Shown: piece by piece, positions 46,201-61,200 of the stretch | Position numbering within the stretch: position 1 is the stretch's first letter | Layout of the letters: each line of letters starts with the position of its first letter | Assembly: GCF_049306965.1 (NCBI RefSeq) | Contig: NC_133180.1 | Coordinates: 43,695,001 to 43,759,000, forward strand | Origin: Danio rerio | Taxonomy: Eukaryota; Chordata; Actinopteri; Cypriniformes; Danionidae | Direction of reading: 5' to 3' | Length of the DNA stretch: 64,000 nt | Program-made: the position numbers and the translations under genes | Notes under the pieces: model-generated | Seen by the model: only the letters and a program-made list of their open reading frames with translations | What the model was told of the DNA's origin: nothing | Databases searched by the model: none

Positions 46201-49200
46201 AGAGAATGTTTTCAATCTGAACATAGCAATTATTTTATGCTTGCTGTGTATCAGCCTAAAAACTTGTTTTCTTTTTTTCTCAGAACCCCATTAGGAAGAG
46301 GCAGAGCATGGCTTCGTCTGGCTTTGATGCAGAAGAAGCTCTCAGATTACATGAAGACCATAATCAACCGAAAAGACCTGCTTGGGTACAGTTCCTGCTT
46401 TTTAATTAACTTTTATTATGCTCTTTAAACATTATTTTGCATCTCCCATATTCTGTAATAGCCAGAAAATCTGAGCACATCACACTTGTCCTAAGGTCTT
46501 TGCATTGGCTCCCAGTTACATTCAGAATAGATTTTAAAACATTATTACCTGTCTATAAATCACTAAATAGCCTAGGACCTCTATAAATTACAGATATGCT
46601 CACTGAATACAACAGGTCACTCAGATCTTTAGGATCACATAAACTAGAAATTTCAAGAGTTCAGTCAAAGCAGGGTGAATCGGCCTTCAGCTAAGCCCCT
46701 TGCTGCTGGAATCAGCTTCCAGAATTGATCAGATGTGCTCCAACATTAGGCACATTTAAATCAAGACTGAAAACGCATCTGTTTAGCTGTGCTTTTACTG
46801 AATGAGCACTGTGCTACATCTGACAGATCGCAATATTGTGTCTTTCTTTTCTTTTTAATTCTTTTATAACCTGTTTTAACACAATTTGATTAGTTTTTAA
46901 TGTTACGACCCTGTTTTCCCTTTTCTTCCCTTTCGGTGGTCTCACAGTGTGACGTCACAGTTAATTAGTTCATTTACGGGTGGTGGATGTATATATTTGA
47001 ATCTTTTGTGAAGAACGACACTTCCTCTGGTGGAGATTTATTCCCCAGAGAGGTCATTTTGTTCTAACTGTTTTGTTTTGTCACCTTATATTTGTGTGTT
47101 CTAGAGTGTTGTATTTTGTTGAGAGAATTTCAGCTGATTTCTTATTTATTTCTAATCCCTTGACAGTTTGTTATATTTGGTCATTCCCTTTAATAAATGT
47201 GTATTTCATTATATGCCTTTTTAGTGAATCTGATCCTTTTTATGGGACGGTCAGGAGCGAGCTCATTTTTAATTCTTTTAATCATTTTTATTTTCTTGTT
47301 TCTTTTATTCATGTTTATGTTAAGCACTTTGAATTACCATTGTGTATGGAATGTGCTATATAAATAAACTTGCCTTGCATTGTTTTGCCTAATATAGCTG
47401 TTAGTGTAAGTCCCTGGTGTTCATGCAGACCAATTATGAAAATCCATTAGAACAGTTTTCAACCTTTTTTTTCTTTTTTTTGGCCTGAGACACCTTTTCC
47501 CCTTGAAAATTGTGTAAGCAACCCCCAACATTTAATAATATTATTGCTCATATAAGTTTGCAGTTAGGATGACAAAAGAAAAATTGTTTTCAAGCAAACT
47601 TTATCTATGTTTATGCACAAATAATTGCCTAATATAAAATGTAGCTCCCTGATTCAATAAAGGATTGACTCTTTCACTGGTGTTTTCCCCATGATTTATT
47701 TTCAGTACAGCATTCACTTCACTGACGCCGTCATCTACATCAAACACCTTACACCGTAGGCCAAACACCTTTCACCATACTCCGAGCACATTGCACCATA
47801 CGGCTAACACCGTAAGAGCTTGTATACAAAGAGAAAATTAAACCAAATGTAAGCAAATATGAAAACCGTATACAAACAAGCAGACATCACTTAAACTCAA
47901 TATACAAACTCAATACAAACAAACAAACATATTAAACGAAGTATCAGTACCTTGTTCTCCAATCAAACCAGAAGCTAAACCTTTAGTCCGTAGCAGACCG
48001 CACAGCTGGGACGCCGTGATCATGTGCGATCTTTCTGTGTCTGTTTATATCCGTAATGGTAATTCATTCAAAAAAAGACTTCCGCTTTTACACTTTACAC
48101 TTCGTAACATAAATACCAAAAATATCAAATATACATATAATAAAGGAGAGAGAGAGAGAGAGAGAGAAGTATATACACAATATAAACATATTGTAGAAAT
48201 GATACAATAACAAAGACACCATGTCAAAGTTATGAACATAAAATATAACAGCAAAACATCAGTAGGCCATTTGTAACTGAAAAACGTAAGCCTTTTGCCA
48301 ATTTTTTTTAAGTTTCTTAAAGTTTCTTGTCAGTAGCTGTGACGTCCCTCATCTCATTTTGAATGTGTGTCAATTCTTTTGCCTTTCGCTCAAAAAATAC
48401 TCTGGGCTTATTGCGATATTGGGAATAAGTCGTTTGTGAATGTTTTATTAATTTGGACAGACTCATGCATTCGTTAGAAAGAACTTACGCAGATAAATAA
48501 ACTGTGGCTGGGTCAGGGACTCTTTGCTTCGAGAAAATAAAATCATAGTTCAGGTAGTTATCTTGGTATTTCCTCCATTCATGTGTTCAGTATTGCTAGT
48601 GCTGCGACCCAAAATGTTTGCAGCTTTCTTACCTGGGTTCAGTATGCTTGTGTCATTAGTATTGACTGTTGCAGGTGAATCAGTGAGACTCTGAAATTTG
48701 TCCCTTTTTTTTTGGTCAGCCAAGATGACAAAATAGCTCGCTGAGGCCCCCTTATGGGTCGGGACCCCCCTGTTGGGAACCGCTGCCTTAGAACATTCTG
48801 CAATAAGGCACTTTAATATAAACGCTGTAATTGTGGTTGTGTGAACCAGATTTGGCAATGTTTTATGTTTACCGTTGTTGTTGTTTCTCAGTGAATTCTA
48901 CGAGCCCAATGCACTCATGATGGAGGAGGAAGGAGCTGTGATTGCTGGGCTGTTGGTGGGCCTGAATGTCATTGATGCTAACTTGTGTATGAAGGGAGAA
49001 GATTTAGACTCGCAGGTATTTATTACTTTCTTTGTACTCTACTTAAGCAATGGAGGACAACAGATGATTGTGTAGAGCATTATCTTTATTGCATTGTCCT
49101 TCTCCCAAAGTGCCAAATGGTAATTATATTAGTTTTTTACAGGGTACTAAGATCTCCTCTCTCTTATTAGGTTGGGGTCATCGATTTTTCCATGTACCTG

Positions 49201-52200
49201 AAAGACGGCGCACACAGCAGCAAAAGCACAGAGGGGTAAGTTCATTTTTTCACTTCCTCAATTGAACTAGTTGTTTTAGTCTGACAGGTTTCGTGAAAAA
49301 TCTCCATACTTCCTCTAAAGTAAGTCTTTGCTTGCAGCGATGGACAAATCACAGCTATTCTTGACCAGAAGAATTATGTGGAGGAACTGAATAGACATTT
49401 AAGGTGCGGTGGGTTTACCCTTGTGGGTGTATTTGTGGCTAGCTGCTCATTTGGAAAGCATTGTCACGTTGTCTTTCTAAATTCCTCTTTCACAGTGCAT
49501 CGGTGAATAATCTGCAAGCCAAAGTGGATGCACTGGAAAAGTCTAACACAAAACTTACAGAGGAGGTGGGTAAAAATAGTTGGTTAATGGACTGATTAAG
49601 TTGTGGGAAATAAGTGCATGGAAAATAATTTAATAAATGTTAATAAATAATTTCTAAACCTGCAGAAATCACATCACATATTCAAGCACAGATGTTTACT
49701 CTTGCCTACTCTTGGTGTTTGTAAGAATTTGGTATTGAACGGATATTCTCACTCACTATTTACTCACTCTTGTGTGCTTTAAAATCTTTGAGTTTCTTTC
49801 CTGTTGAACACGCAATAATACATTTTTAAGAAAGTCGAAGACTAGTAAAAATTGACTTCCATAGTAGGAAAACCAAATACTACAGTATAAAAAATGATTA
49901 GATTACAGGTTTACAGCATTCTTTAAAATAAAGTCAAACAAAAAAGAAAGCCAAACAGGTTTAGAACAATTGAAGGGTGAATGATGAATTTTCTGCTTCG
50001 AACTATCCCTTTAAGAGGTCTCATGCTTAAGAGGCTATATATAAATGATCTATTCCAGTGTTTCTCAGCCACTTTACTGGGGGACCACCAACGCTGCATG
50101 TTTTGAATGTCTCCTTTATCACACTCATTACAAGACTTTTAGGACTTTCTTAGGACACTGAACGCATCTTGTGAGAGATGAGATGCTGCATTCTTCCTGA
50201 TGGTCACATGACCTTCACGTATTTTTATTGGAAAATTATTCAAACATCACAGCATCAAACACCAGCGATTTACTGTTTTTTTTTTTTTTCACTTTTCAAT
50301 ATTTATATATAACATGCACAAATACATTACAAATATGCTTTGCACAATACAACTAAAACTGATTTTATTATTAAGAATTTGCAAACTCCCTTAATGTGTT
50401 TATTCCTCTAAGACTTTCATGGTAAATGCTTACTTTACTGTCTCATTTAGGGAAACTGCTGTGATGCGTGTTATCTCTGAATTTAAATAATGAATCTGTA
50501 TAAAATGCTGCTCTTCCTAACTCCTTTATTCAGCCGCAATGACTTCTGGGATGAGAGCATTGCTTAAGTCTGCATCAACGTATCCTCTATCAAGAACACA
50601 TCTGGGAACTTTCACGCATCCTCCGTTCTTGCGGTCTTGAGTTTTGTAACTGAACTTTGACAGTTGATGATTATGTTACACGAGAACAAAAGGATGCAAG
50701 AACGCTGAAGAACGCATATTAAGAAACAGCCATGAAAAATGTGCAGAGCTGCTGCTTCTCCAGGAATGTGGTCGAGATTATGAAATTGTAGCAAGTTTTA
50801 TTAAATGTTGTAAAAGTTTCAGCAATTTTCAGCAAAAGTTGATTATGGTTCAATAGCACAATGTATGCTACTTCCAATAACACAAAATATTTATTGCAGC
50901 TAGTGTAAAAGGTCTGCAAAGTTTTATCCAAAACAAATTGATAGAAATTCCAAAAACAAAAAAACTTCTCTGACCACATTTCTAGAACTGCTCGATCGTG
51001 CAGATTCGCACTCTATAACATCAGAAAGGTCCGACCCTTCCTATCTGAACATGCAGCTCAACTGCTTGTTCAAGCTCTTTTTCTCTCCTGACTGGATTAT
51101 TGCAACTCTCTACTAGCTGGGCTTCCAGCTAACTCTATCAACCTCTTCAGCTGCTTTAGAACGCAGCAGCACGAGTGGTCTTTAATGGACCTAAAAGAGC
51201 ACATGTCACTCCGCTACTCATCCGTTTGCACTGGCTGCCAGTTGCTGCTCGCATCAAATTCAAAGCTCAAAGATGGAGCTTCAAAGCTGATGTTTGCCTA
51301 CAAAGCGACCTCTGGCTTTGCTCCTTCTTATCTGCTCTCACTTCTGCAGATTTATGTGCCCTCCAGAAACTTGCGTTCAGTGAATGAACATCGCCTCGTG
51401 GTTCCATCCCTAATGGGGAAGAAATCAGTTTCCCGAACTCTCGCATTCAATCTGCCCAGTTGGTGGAATGAACTCCCTAACTGCATCAGAACGGAAGTCA
51501 CTCGCTGTTTTCAAGAAACGTCTAAAAACTCAAGTATTTAGTCTCCGCTTTCCTTACTAATCTGCAATTGCCTCTCTGGATATACCAATAACTGTACTCA
51601 AATTTTTTTTTAAAAATTACTAATGCTTTTCTTTTTGGACTAGACCTAGACCTGAAACTTGCCTATAGCACTTATTCATTGTTGCTCTTATAGTTGTGTA
51701 AATTGCTTCCTTGTCCCCATTTGTAAGTCGCTTTGGATAAAAGCGTCTGCGAAGTGACTAAATGTATAATGTAAATGCGAACGCAAATACAATTCCAACC
51801 TGACCTGAATGTCACATTTGCATATACCACAAAAAACTGCTAAAAAAACTGCTTCATTCGGCTATGATTTTCTCAAGCTTTACTTGTTTTAAACCTTTTG
51901 AGTTTCATTCTTCTGTTAAACGCAGAATAAGATATTGTGAAAAATGTTCACCTATAACCAAAGCCTCCAGTAGTATTTGTTTTCAATAGATATAAGTTTT
52001 CAGTTGTCTTCAAAATATCTTGTAACAGAAGAAACAAGTGGTTTGAAAGCACTTGAGAATGAGTAAATTGTTATTGAATTAAGTGTTACTTAAGCGTAGA
52101 CACTGAAATAAACTCACACATGGCCACACAGGACATGGTTTGTGTCACTAGTTAAAATTGCTCGATTCTCAGGATTTGAACATTCTATGAGACATTTGGG

Positions 52201-55200
52201 ATAATGTAAACACATATGTTATCCAAGTATATAAGATCGTATTAGTCCTTTTTATATATTTTTATAAAACAGTCATACATATTGTGGTCTTTATGTAGGT
52301 AGATAATAGCTGTTAGTAGGCAATAATTCATTTGTTAACTCAACTATGTGTGCACATTCTGTTTCTTGTTTAGCTTGCTGTTGCAAACAACAGGATCATC
52401 ACTCTGCAGGAAGAACTGGAAAGAGTAAAGGAAGAGGGCTCTTACTTTGTGGAATCCAGTCGCAAGGTGAGCAAACACTGTGTTGAACTCACAACTATAT
52501 AATTCAAATCACAGATGGCTAACAATCAGTCCAACAACATGATTTATGACCTGTGTTCCTCCTGAAGGCTTCGAGGGCAGATGGAACTGCAAATGGCCAA
52601 GTGCTTGGAGAAACTCGCAAACAGCTCAAAGAGGAAACTCAGCTCAGACTTGTAAGTAAAACATTAATGTAAAGCAAAGTAGAGTAAGACACCATGTTAG
52701 AAGTGCATGATTGTGATTTGTGTGTGTGCAGGATGTGGAGAAGGAGCTGGAGCTGCAGATCGGGATGAAGCAGGAGATGGAGTTGTCCATGAAGATGCTA
52801 GAGAAGGACATCTGTGAGAAACACGATGCTTTGGTGGAGCTCAGACAGCAGTTAGATGACGTGCGCACACTCAATCATGAGCTCTCCGTTAAGTCACAGG
52901 TAGGAAAAACACACTTACAGGTTTCTCACATGAAAGTTTTACAGAGGAGCGGCTTCTCAAGCTTCAACACTTTTTTTTATACATACAATATATTGAGTCG
53001 GGACTATAGTTGAGCAGGAGCCATAGTTGAAAACATGATTTATGGGGTCTTGGCCATACGTTTACTAAAAAGTTAATCATTTGCATGGGTCATTTGCATA
53101 TTTTTTCTGTGTGCATTTCAGGTCAGTTTAAAGCATTCAGACACTAGAAAAATCAAATATTGCCATGTCAGTTACTTCAATTTATTATCTAGTAACTACT
53201 TGCTAGCTTGTAACTAAATTTGTTACTTTTGTTGCACCTCATGTTCTTAACGCAGTTAGTAAGTCATAAGCAGTCCATATGATAATGAATGAAGCTATAC
53301 ACAATCAGAAGCCATCCTGTTTCCCTTGTGAAATAAGAAAATAGCCTTAAATGTGCGTGAACAGAACACAAAGAAGTTATTAATATCCAAACATTAGGTG
53401 AAGTTTCATAAACTAATTTCGAGAAGAGCACATGATATGATTGAGCACGACTGGCTGCTCATCTGTAATCAGTAGTAATCTAATTAGATTAATCTAAGCT
53501 ATATATATATTAATATATATTTAATATAATTATTAAATTAATATAAATTTTTTGAAACATTGATATATATATCCATCGCATCTCCTCAATTTTCCTCCCT
53601 TTTCTAAGGGGAGCTCTTGAGACCTACCTGATCTCAGATTACCTTATATGCTTATTGACTAGGCGGGAGCCTTGGGCCCAATTATCTCCAAGCTCAGTGT
53701 TCTCTCCTGGGCCAGCATACCAAACTTGCTAATAACAGCAAGCATATCTAAGTGGAAACTCTTGAAACTTGAAGTTAATTTAATAGTCTGCATATGGAAA
53801 TGAAAATGAACAGGAAGAAAATTAAACTAGTTACCTAGTTTAACTAGTTTAACTAGTTTAACTTTCACTCTGTTGGTGCAACTGGACTTTCTGTTCATAC
53901 ATCTGAATCCTTGACAATATTAGTGCCACTTTTGTTTGAAAACGCAAAACTTTAACGTTCAGCCTGTTATTGGTGTGTGTTTGGCTTGTAGAGCTCAGAG
54001 AGCAGCGCAAAACAGAAGAGTGACATCATCGGCCGCTTGGAGGAGAAAACAAACCAGATGGGAAGCATCATTAAACAGCTGGAGAGCAGGTGAGAGATTC
54101 TGAATACATCAGCACAGCGTTTATTCATGACGCTATATTATGTAAGGTATTTAGGATACTAGTTTCATTTTATCATTTTTTTAATCAAAACTAATTTTAA
54201 ACTATAAATAATTTTTAAGCTATATAATATATTATTATTATTGTTAAACATATTTTAAAATGTATGTTTAACATCAATTTGGACTATGTTTTGCTCTGTA
54301 TAAAACGATTTCAATTGAATGTCATTAGTTTACCTCTGCTCTGTATGATCATAAAACATAAATTGTTGTTATGGTCATACAAAGCAGAGTAAATTCCTCC
54401 CTCAGATATTAAACCTTTTGATAATTGTTACATATTTACCTATTTTTAATAAGTAGCTCGAATAGTAGAAACATGGACAAATAGTAATTTTGTATGAAAT
54501 TCTTCCTGATATTTCAGCTATTTTTAAATATATTTAAGAAAAGATTTGGTCAAGTGATTTTTACCAGATGTGGAATTGGTCAAACAAACTAACACATACA
54601 TTTCTACTAAAAGATGAAGGTACTTGGTGCATGTTTTGTAATATAATTCATCTCTCTGGTAAACATTATGTTGGACTGTCCTTGTTTGTAAAATGTTTTT
54701 TATTGTTTTTTATTAAATAAACTCATTTAAATAGTTGTTAATTAAAATGTAAAAATTTTAATCACTATTAATTTTACATTTTAAAAAACCTATATTAATG
54801 TAAAAAGTCCATTGTAATACAGCTTGTGTTTGTTTTGATAATTTTTATATGTATTATTCTTTATAGTTTTTGCCATAAAGATACCCAATGAAGCTGACAT
54901 GGTATCACATAAAACATAATATACAATACAATACAATACAATACTGAACAGAGGTAATCTGAATTTTTCTTGATATTGTTTTTATACAGTGTGATACAAA
55001 GTCCACATTGATGTTAAGGTAGTATATAAATAAATATAAATTAATGTATGACATACACAATCACACATGTAGAGCACGAATCAGAACCCTGATAAGTGAA
55101 GTCCACTTATTTCCTGTTTTTCCTACAAACAGTGCTGCCTCCCAACAATCTGTTTCTGCAATAACTTCTCTCTGTCTCTGCTGTCTTCTTTGTCAATCTT

Positions 55201-58200
55201 TTCTTCACCCTTACTTGTTTGTTTGATATTCTTCCATTCTATTCTTTTGTGTTTCCCCTCATTTTTCCCGAGCAGTGAGAAAGACATGGCTAAACAGGCA
55301 CGAACCTTGAACACGGCTGCTGGAAAACTCCTTCAGAGGCAGCAATAAAACCATTGTTACCGGCAGATAATTTCCAAAAAAAGCCTAAATTAAAAACAAA
55401 CAAAACAAAAAAAATCAGATCTTCAGTTTGATTTCGCATAACATAGACGACTAGGTATTTATTTTATTACTGGGTTTCAGATCCATTCATTGCCGTTGTT
55501 TTGTCTCGAAATCGGACTGAAAACTACAGCTCTTGCTTCTGTCACCCCTCAGTTTTCAACAATGTACACCTGAACCAGTGCTCCTGTCTTTAGTCTCCCT
55601 CTGTATGTTTTAGCCGAAATAAAATGCAGCTCTTTTGGTCAATCTTTGAATAAAGATGGCAGACTTGTACATTTTAAGTAATGGAAATGCATCTCTCTTA
55701 CTTCTCAATACTGAAAAATAAGGCTTTTTTTTTTTCTTTTCTTTTTTTTTGTAAACTTGCTACAATAAGACAAACCACAAACCAGTTCAGCACGGCAAAA
55801 AGATTCCTAACAAAAACGTACAATCTATTTATACTCTGTGTAAAAGTATACAACACTATAAAACATGTCATTGGGTTAATTTAGGTTAATCTCCAAATTA
55901 TTGGACCTGAATATTTGACTTGTTTATGTTTTATGACGTTGAAGCTTTGATGGAAGCTCAAGCTAAGCAAAGCAACCAAGTTTCTTTCTCTCTGGCATAT
56001 TCAAGAGTTTATTTGTGGATGTTGAGTGCAGAAATGTTTGCTTGGATTATTTTACAGCTGGCAAACGTCATAAAATCTGAATTTGATGCCGTGGTAGATG
56101 ATGCTAAAACTCAAAAGCTTTGGAAAGATGTTTGTGTCCCCGAGCTTCTGCGGAAAGGATGCTAAAATCCTCTAAATTGTGAACGAACTGACATTGTATG
56201 TAGACCATAATATAGATGTGAACTGTAGCAAAACATAGCTTAATAAAAAACCAATCAGACACTTGTCAGACTGATTTGCTTTCTTGAGCACCTCCAGTTT
56301 TCGTTTGTTTCCTCCTGTCTTCTCCAGCTTGTCTTTTGAGTTCATCCTTCATGTCTTCTTGGTGCTTTTTCTTATTTAATTCGTCTTCGTTTTTCCATGG
56401 CTTTTAGTTTTCATTTCACCTCATTAAGTTAATGTGGCCCAAATTCAGATGTAAGAAGGCGGAGCGAGAGCGGGATCTGGCGGACGAGGCCAATCGACTC
56501 TTCAAGCAGGAGTTTGGGGACAAGATTGAGAGTCTGCAGACGGAGGTGGAGCAGCTGCGGAGACAGAGGTGCTGAGATTTACTCACTGAACTTTTTGTTA
56601 CTAATACTGGTCAGTGGACATGCCGTTTATTAAGCTTTACAAAACAAACAAGTATAGTAACATCAGATAATATGTTAAGCATCGAATTGACATGTATGAA
56701 AAATTATAATATTTTAAAGCACTTGTTAATCCAGGATAACTTCTTGTACACATACTATACAAGACTTCTACTGTGTACATGTTTTAGGGTCAATGTCATG
56801 TTTTAAATGGCTCCAGTTGTGCATTATAAAAGATTTTGGTTTTGGGGGTCTTATGTTTTGGTTTTAGGGACACTTTCCTTGTCTTATAATATGCATTTTA
56901 GGGTTGGGTCGATGGCCATCGCTGATTGCTGATAGACATCACGATGCTAAGCCGGCATTGCGATCCTCCGCCCTGCCCCATCGCAGCAGCATGACACATG
57001 ACCCCATTTACACTAATATTTCTTAGTTTTAAAATGGCATTTTAGAATAAAAACGATCCACGTCCACGATGGCGTTTTACCTAGCATTTCTGAAAAGCCC
57101 TCCTTCCATACTATACCGCTGAAAACGCACACATCACATGACCACACACACACTCTGGCATGTAGTGCAGCATATGTGCACGTCTAAGCTCCAGGCAGTC
57201 AGTGGGTGCTTTGAGCACAAAACCCCAGAGAGCAGTGCACATCGGACAGTTTATCAAGGATGTACCGCTGGATCACCTCTCACTATAGTTGTTAAACGTG
57301 ATATTTAATTAATTTTGTCTCTAACAACTCTTCTGTCTTTTAAATCTATCAAGTAACGTGTCACAGTGTCAGTTCACTGCCTCAATCTTTTACTTTTACG
57401 CTTGTACTTAGTCATTTTAGCAATTACCTCAGGAACTGTTGGCTGGATCCTGTTGGTTGTACACTTTTTTTTACCAACCAAGTTTGTCGACGCCATTATA
57501 ACAGATCACTGCCTGTTCGAGTCCCGCGGAAAAAGTGATTGACAGGTGGTAATTTGTGTGTATCTTATCCTTATTTATTTATGATTTGTTTATAGTTAAA
57601 ACAAAGACCATGCGATTCACGTAGTTGAAATGGTAGGCTACAACAAATTAATTTGTTATTAATTAATTCATTGTTCAATTAATTGTTCTATGCCATCGTC
57701 CATTGCGATGTTTCACATTTCACATCGTATGATGGCAAGTTGGTAGACATCGCCCAACCCTATTGCATTTATTTTTACCTAATTATCCCAACGACTTCCT
57801 CCTGATTTGTTCGGTGATTCATTTGTTCACCAAACCCCTCCTTTGCGTGAGGCTAAAACATGTCATTGGGTTACATGTGATTGGCACGATGACTCAGTCT
57901 GTTTAGATTAGTTGACTGCGTTCAGCACGAGACAGAGAGAAACGCCTACCACGGTCAAGAAGTAGTGAAGAGTGTGTGTGAGAGCCCAATGCAGAAATGC
58001 ATTAAAGCAATGCAGTTAAACACCAGCATATTACTCTACTCTTAAACCTAACCCTAAGTAATAAGTACAACAAACATTCAGTATTAATTCACACTGTGGC
58101 AAAAGTTGAACTATTTTAAAAATTGACCACCTCACGCGTGCGAGGAACAGCTGATGGTGGCCAGAGCAACAAACAACAGGAGATCGCGAGCACAAAACAC

Positions 58201-61200
58201 ATATAAATCAGTAAATGAAGAAGCACGTGTCGCATTTTCAACATGGTTTTGGACGCAATATGTGAATAGCCCATACAGATTTAACCTGAGAGAGACATTA
58301 CAAGCACCGATCTATAAAAGAGACATGATTACAAGCCGACCTGAGCGATTACAAGTTACAACACACAATTAAATACATATTTTGCAGACTTCAGAAAACG
58401 AGGCAATCATTTTAATCACTCTTCACAATGTTAGGAAGAAGAAACACTTTATGAATTTATACTAGTATTTATTTAATTAGTAAAAAGGGGATATTTACAA
58501 ATGTATTAAAGTAATACATTTGAAATTAAAAAAAGACACCGGTTTACATAAAACTGTAGTAAATAATGAAATTTTATCATTGTGTTTATCATTAATAAAA
58601 GCATCTGCTAAGTGATTCAATTTAAGTGTAGAATATTAAGGAATGCTTAAGCACCAAGTCAGCATTAATAGCATTAATTGTTTGTGTTTTATAACCATGA
58701 AAATGTATTATAGAATTTGTTACTGTACTTCTAATAAAATAAATGAAAAATGTGATGGCTATATATTAAAAAAAATAAATAAATAAATCAAACGTACCTT
58801 AGTATATTATTAAGTCTTAAAGGGATATTCACCCAAAAATGAAAATTCTTTCACCATGACCTTTACCCTTCATTTGTTTTAAAACTTTTCTTTTGCTGAA
58901 CACAGATAGAGATATTTTGAAGAAATCTGGAAACCTGTAACTATTGGTATCTTGTTTTTCTACTGTGGAAGTCAGCTTTCTTCAAAATATCTTAATTAAT
59001 ATTAATTTATGGTAGGATGCGTTCACACTTGGTCCTACCCTGTACAGATACTTTCCAATAAAAGTGAACCAAATAAGATAAATTGTGTCTATGTGAACCA
59101 ATTGTGAAGTGAACATTTTCTATTTTAGTTTTCTTATTGCAAGTGGCATGAACATAAATAGAAAAATAAACAAGCAAACATAAACAGGAATGTAAAATGT
59201 GTGGCTGATATTTACGCCAGTCTCCTGAACCCTATACTTAAAGCACACATGTGGTCATTATCGGGTATTTTTCGGCCACTGCTACTGTGTAAAATGCAGA
59301 CATGTGCTTGTGAAAGTGAAAGAGTCTTTCTCTCTGTGTGATAGGTGGATTTTGGAACAAGAGCTGAAGAAAGGCAGAGATCATCCTGGAGTCCAAACAC
59401 CTGAAACTCTGCTGGGAAAAACACCTCCGCAGCAGAGAGACAGCAAACAACACATCGAGGACATCAGAAAGGTGAAGCTCTTTCAAATTTCACTGAATTC
59501 ACTGAATTTTCACATTAAGATACTTTCTCTGCATAAGTGTAGTTTTCTGAAATGCATACGTTTTTATATAGGAGTTAGAGTCTGTCAAAAAGGAAAATGA
59601 TACACTGCGCACTGCACTAGAGGAAAAGACGAGTCTGAGTTCCAGTTTGTAAGTTTATCTTAAACACTGAAACCTTTGTGTTAAGCTGTATTAATGAACT
59701 GCAGTGTTATTGAAATAATCTTAAAACTGTTTTTCTTAGGACACTGTCACATGAAGATGAACAGGTACGCTACATTTTATTAATCTGTGAGGTTTGCTCC
59801 AGTATTCTTATTGTTCTTTTCATGAATTCATGAAGTTTCCTTTTGTTTGTTAGAACCAGTCTCTTTGTAAAGAGGTTGACCCTTCAATCTGCACAATGTG
59901 TGAAAACCAAGACTCACTGACTTCACCCAAGGTACCAGAGTGATCTAACACTTTTTATTTTTTTGAGAAAGAGAAAAATTTATAATTCATATTTACTTAA
60001 AGGGCACCTGTTTTACCCCCCTTTTCAGGCTTTAGGTTAAGTCTTTTGTGTCTCCAGAATTTGTCTGTAAAGTTTCAGCTCAACACCCATCAGGTTATTT
60101 ATTTTACCTTTCTAAATCTGGGAAATTTGAGCTGTTAAGACATTGCAGGTGTCTTTAATGCAACTGAGCGGGTTCTCCCCGTCCACCGTTACCACGTGCG
60201 TGTCAGAGCCAATGAGCTCACTCTGATGGATTTAGCCTTCACCTGCTGCATCTCTCGTAGATAGTTGGTACAGTGACAGACAAGAATGAAGCAGGTCTCC
60301 CATATCACAGTAAGAACTTTCCCAATGATTATTTGATATATTATGGTTCTTCGTTGTTAATTCAAGGCCTTCTGCAGTCACAATGTGTGTCATTATGCAC
60401 GCACACATACACACACGTTTAGCTTTGCATGGTTTTTGCACAGCAAATGTGACAGAATTCACATTAATATTCACTGCTGTATAGATATCCATTATATTAA
60501 TGTACAAAATAAACCTGATTTAATGTCCACAAATCGGATTGAAGCATCTTATTCTATAATCATACTGACGTGCAGCTGTGGTGATAAATTTTACAATTTT
60601 ACTGTCTTTTCTTTATTACAAACATGCACTGTTTTAAAATCATCTTGATGAGACGGCATTTCAAATCGAGGTTCTACGTTCGTTTTGTCTTATCAGGTTT
60701 GTTGTATTAAATGTAGCCTTTCCACCTCTTGCAATGCCAAGTTTACATATCAGAATGTTGGCAATGGCAATGTTGTCATCATCAACTTTATAATACCTCC
60801 AGACCGCAGACATACTCAGACACAGAGTCCTGATGTGACGCCTGATTCCTATCGAGTCTGAAAACGTGTGGTCGGGCCTGATTTCTGATCACATGATCAG
60901 ATCTGAACACCTCTATTGTAAACCTAATTGAACATAGGTGAAGTGAAGTGTGTGTGCTGGGGACAGGGAGTTACACAACAATTATTATTTAAAGATTTTG
61001 TGTTTTTTTTTTATTTTTTTATTAAATGCTACTCAATTTTAAATAATTTTTTTTTTCAAATGTTTCTTAAGCATCAAGTCACTGAAAACTGTAATGGTGT
61101 AATGTTAGAATTCACTTTTATATTACTATATGATATTATTATTTTACATAACTGCAGTACACCCCACACAAATCTCTTTTAAATTCATATTTTTAATAGG

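Noticed and set aside
51175-51541. Two overlapping open frames of 70 and 118 codons
   Set aside because: They are pieces of an L2-type LINE reverse transcriptase, not a host gene.
53570-53780. GC-richer block with CTCCTCAATTTTCCTCCC in rufy3 intron 12
   Set aside because: It looks like a fragment of a dispersed repeat, but I found no ends or coding motif, so I list no feature.
55920-56165. 81-codon open frame after the short rufy3 terminal exon
   Set aside because: It lies in the probable 3' untranslated region, with no known domain and no splice evidence. Codon content looks acceptable but is not enough to call a gene.
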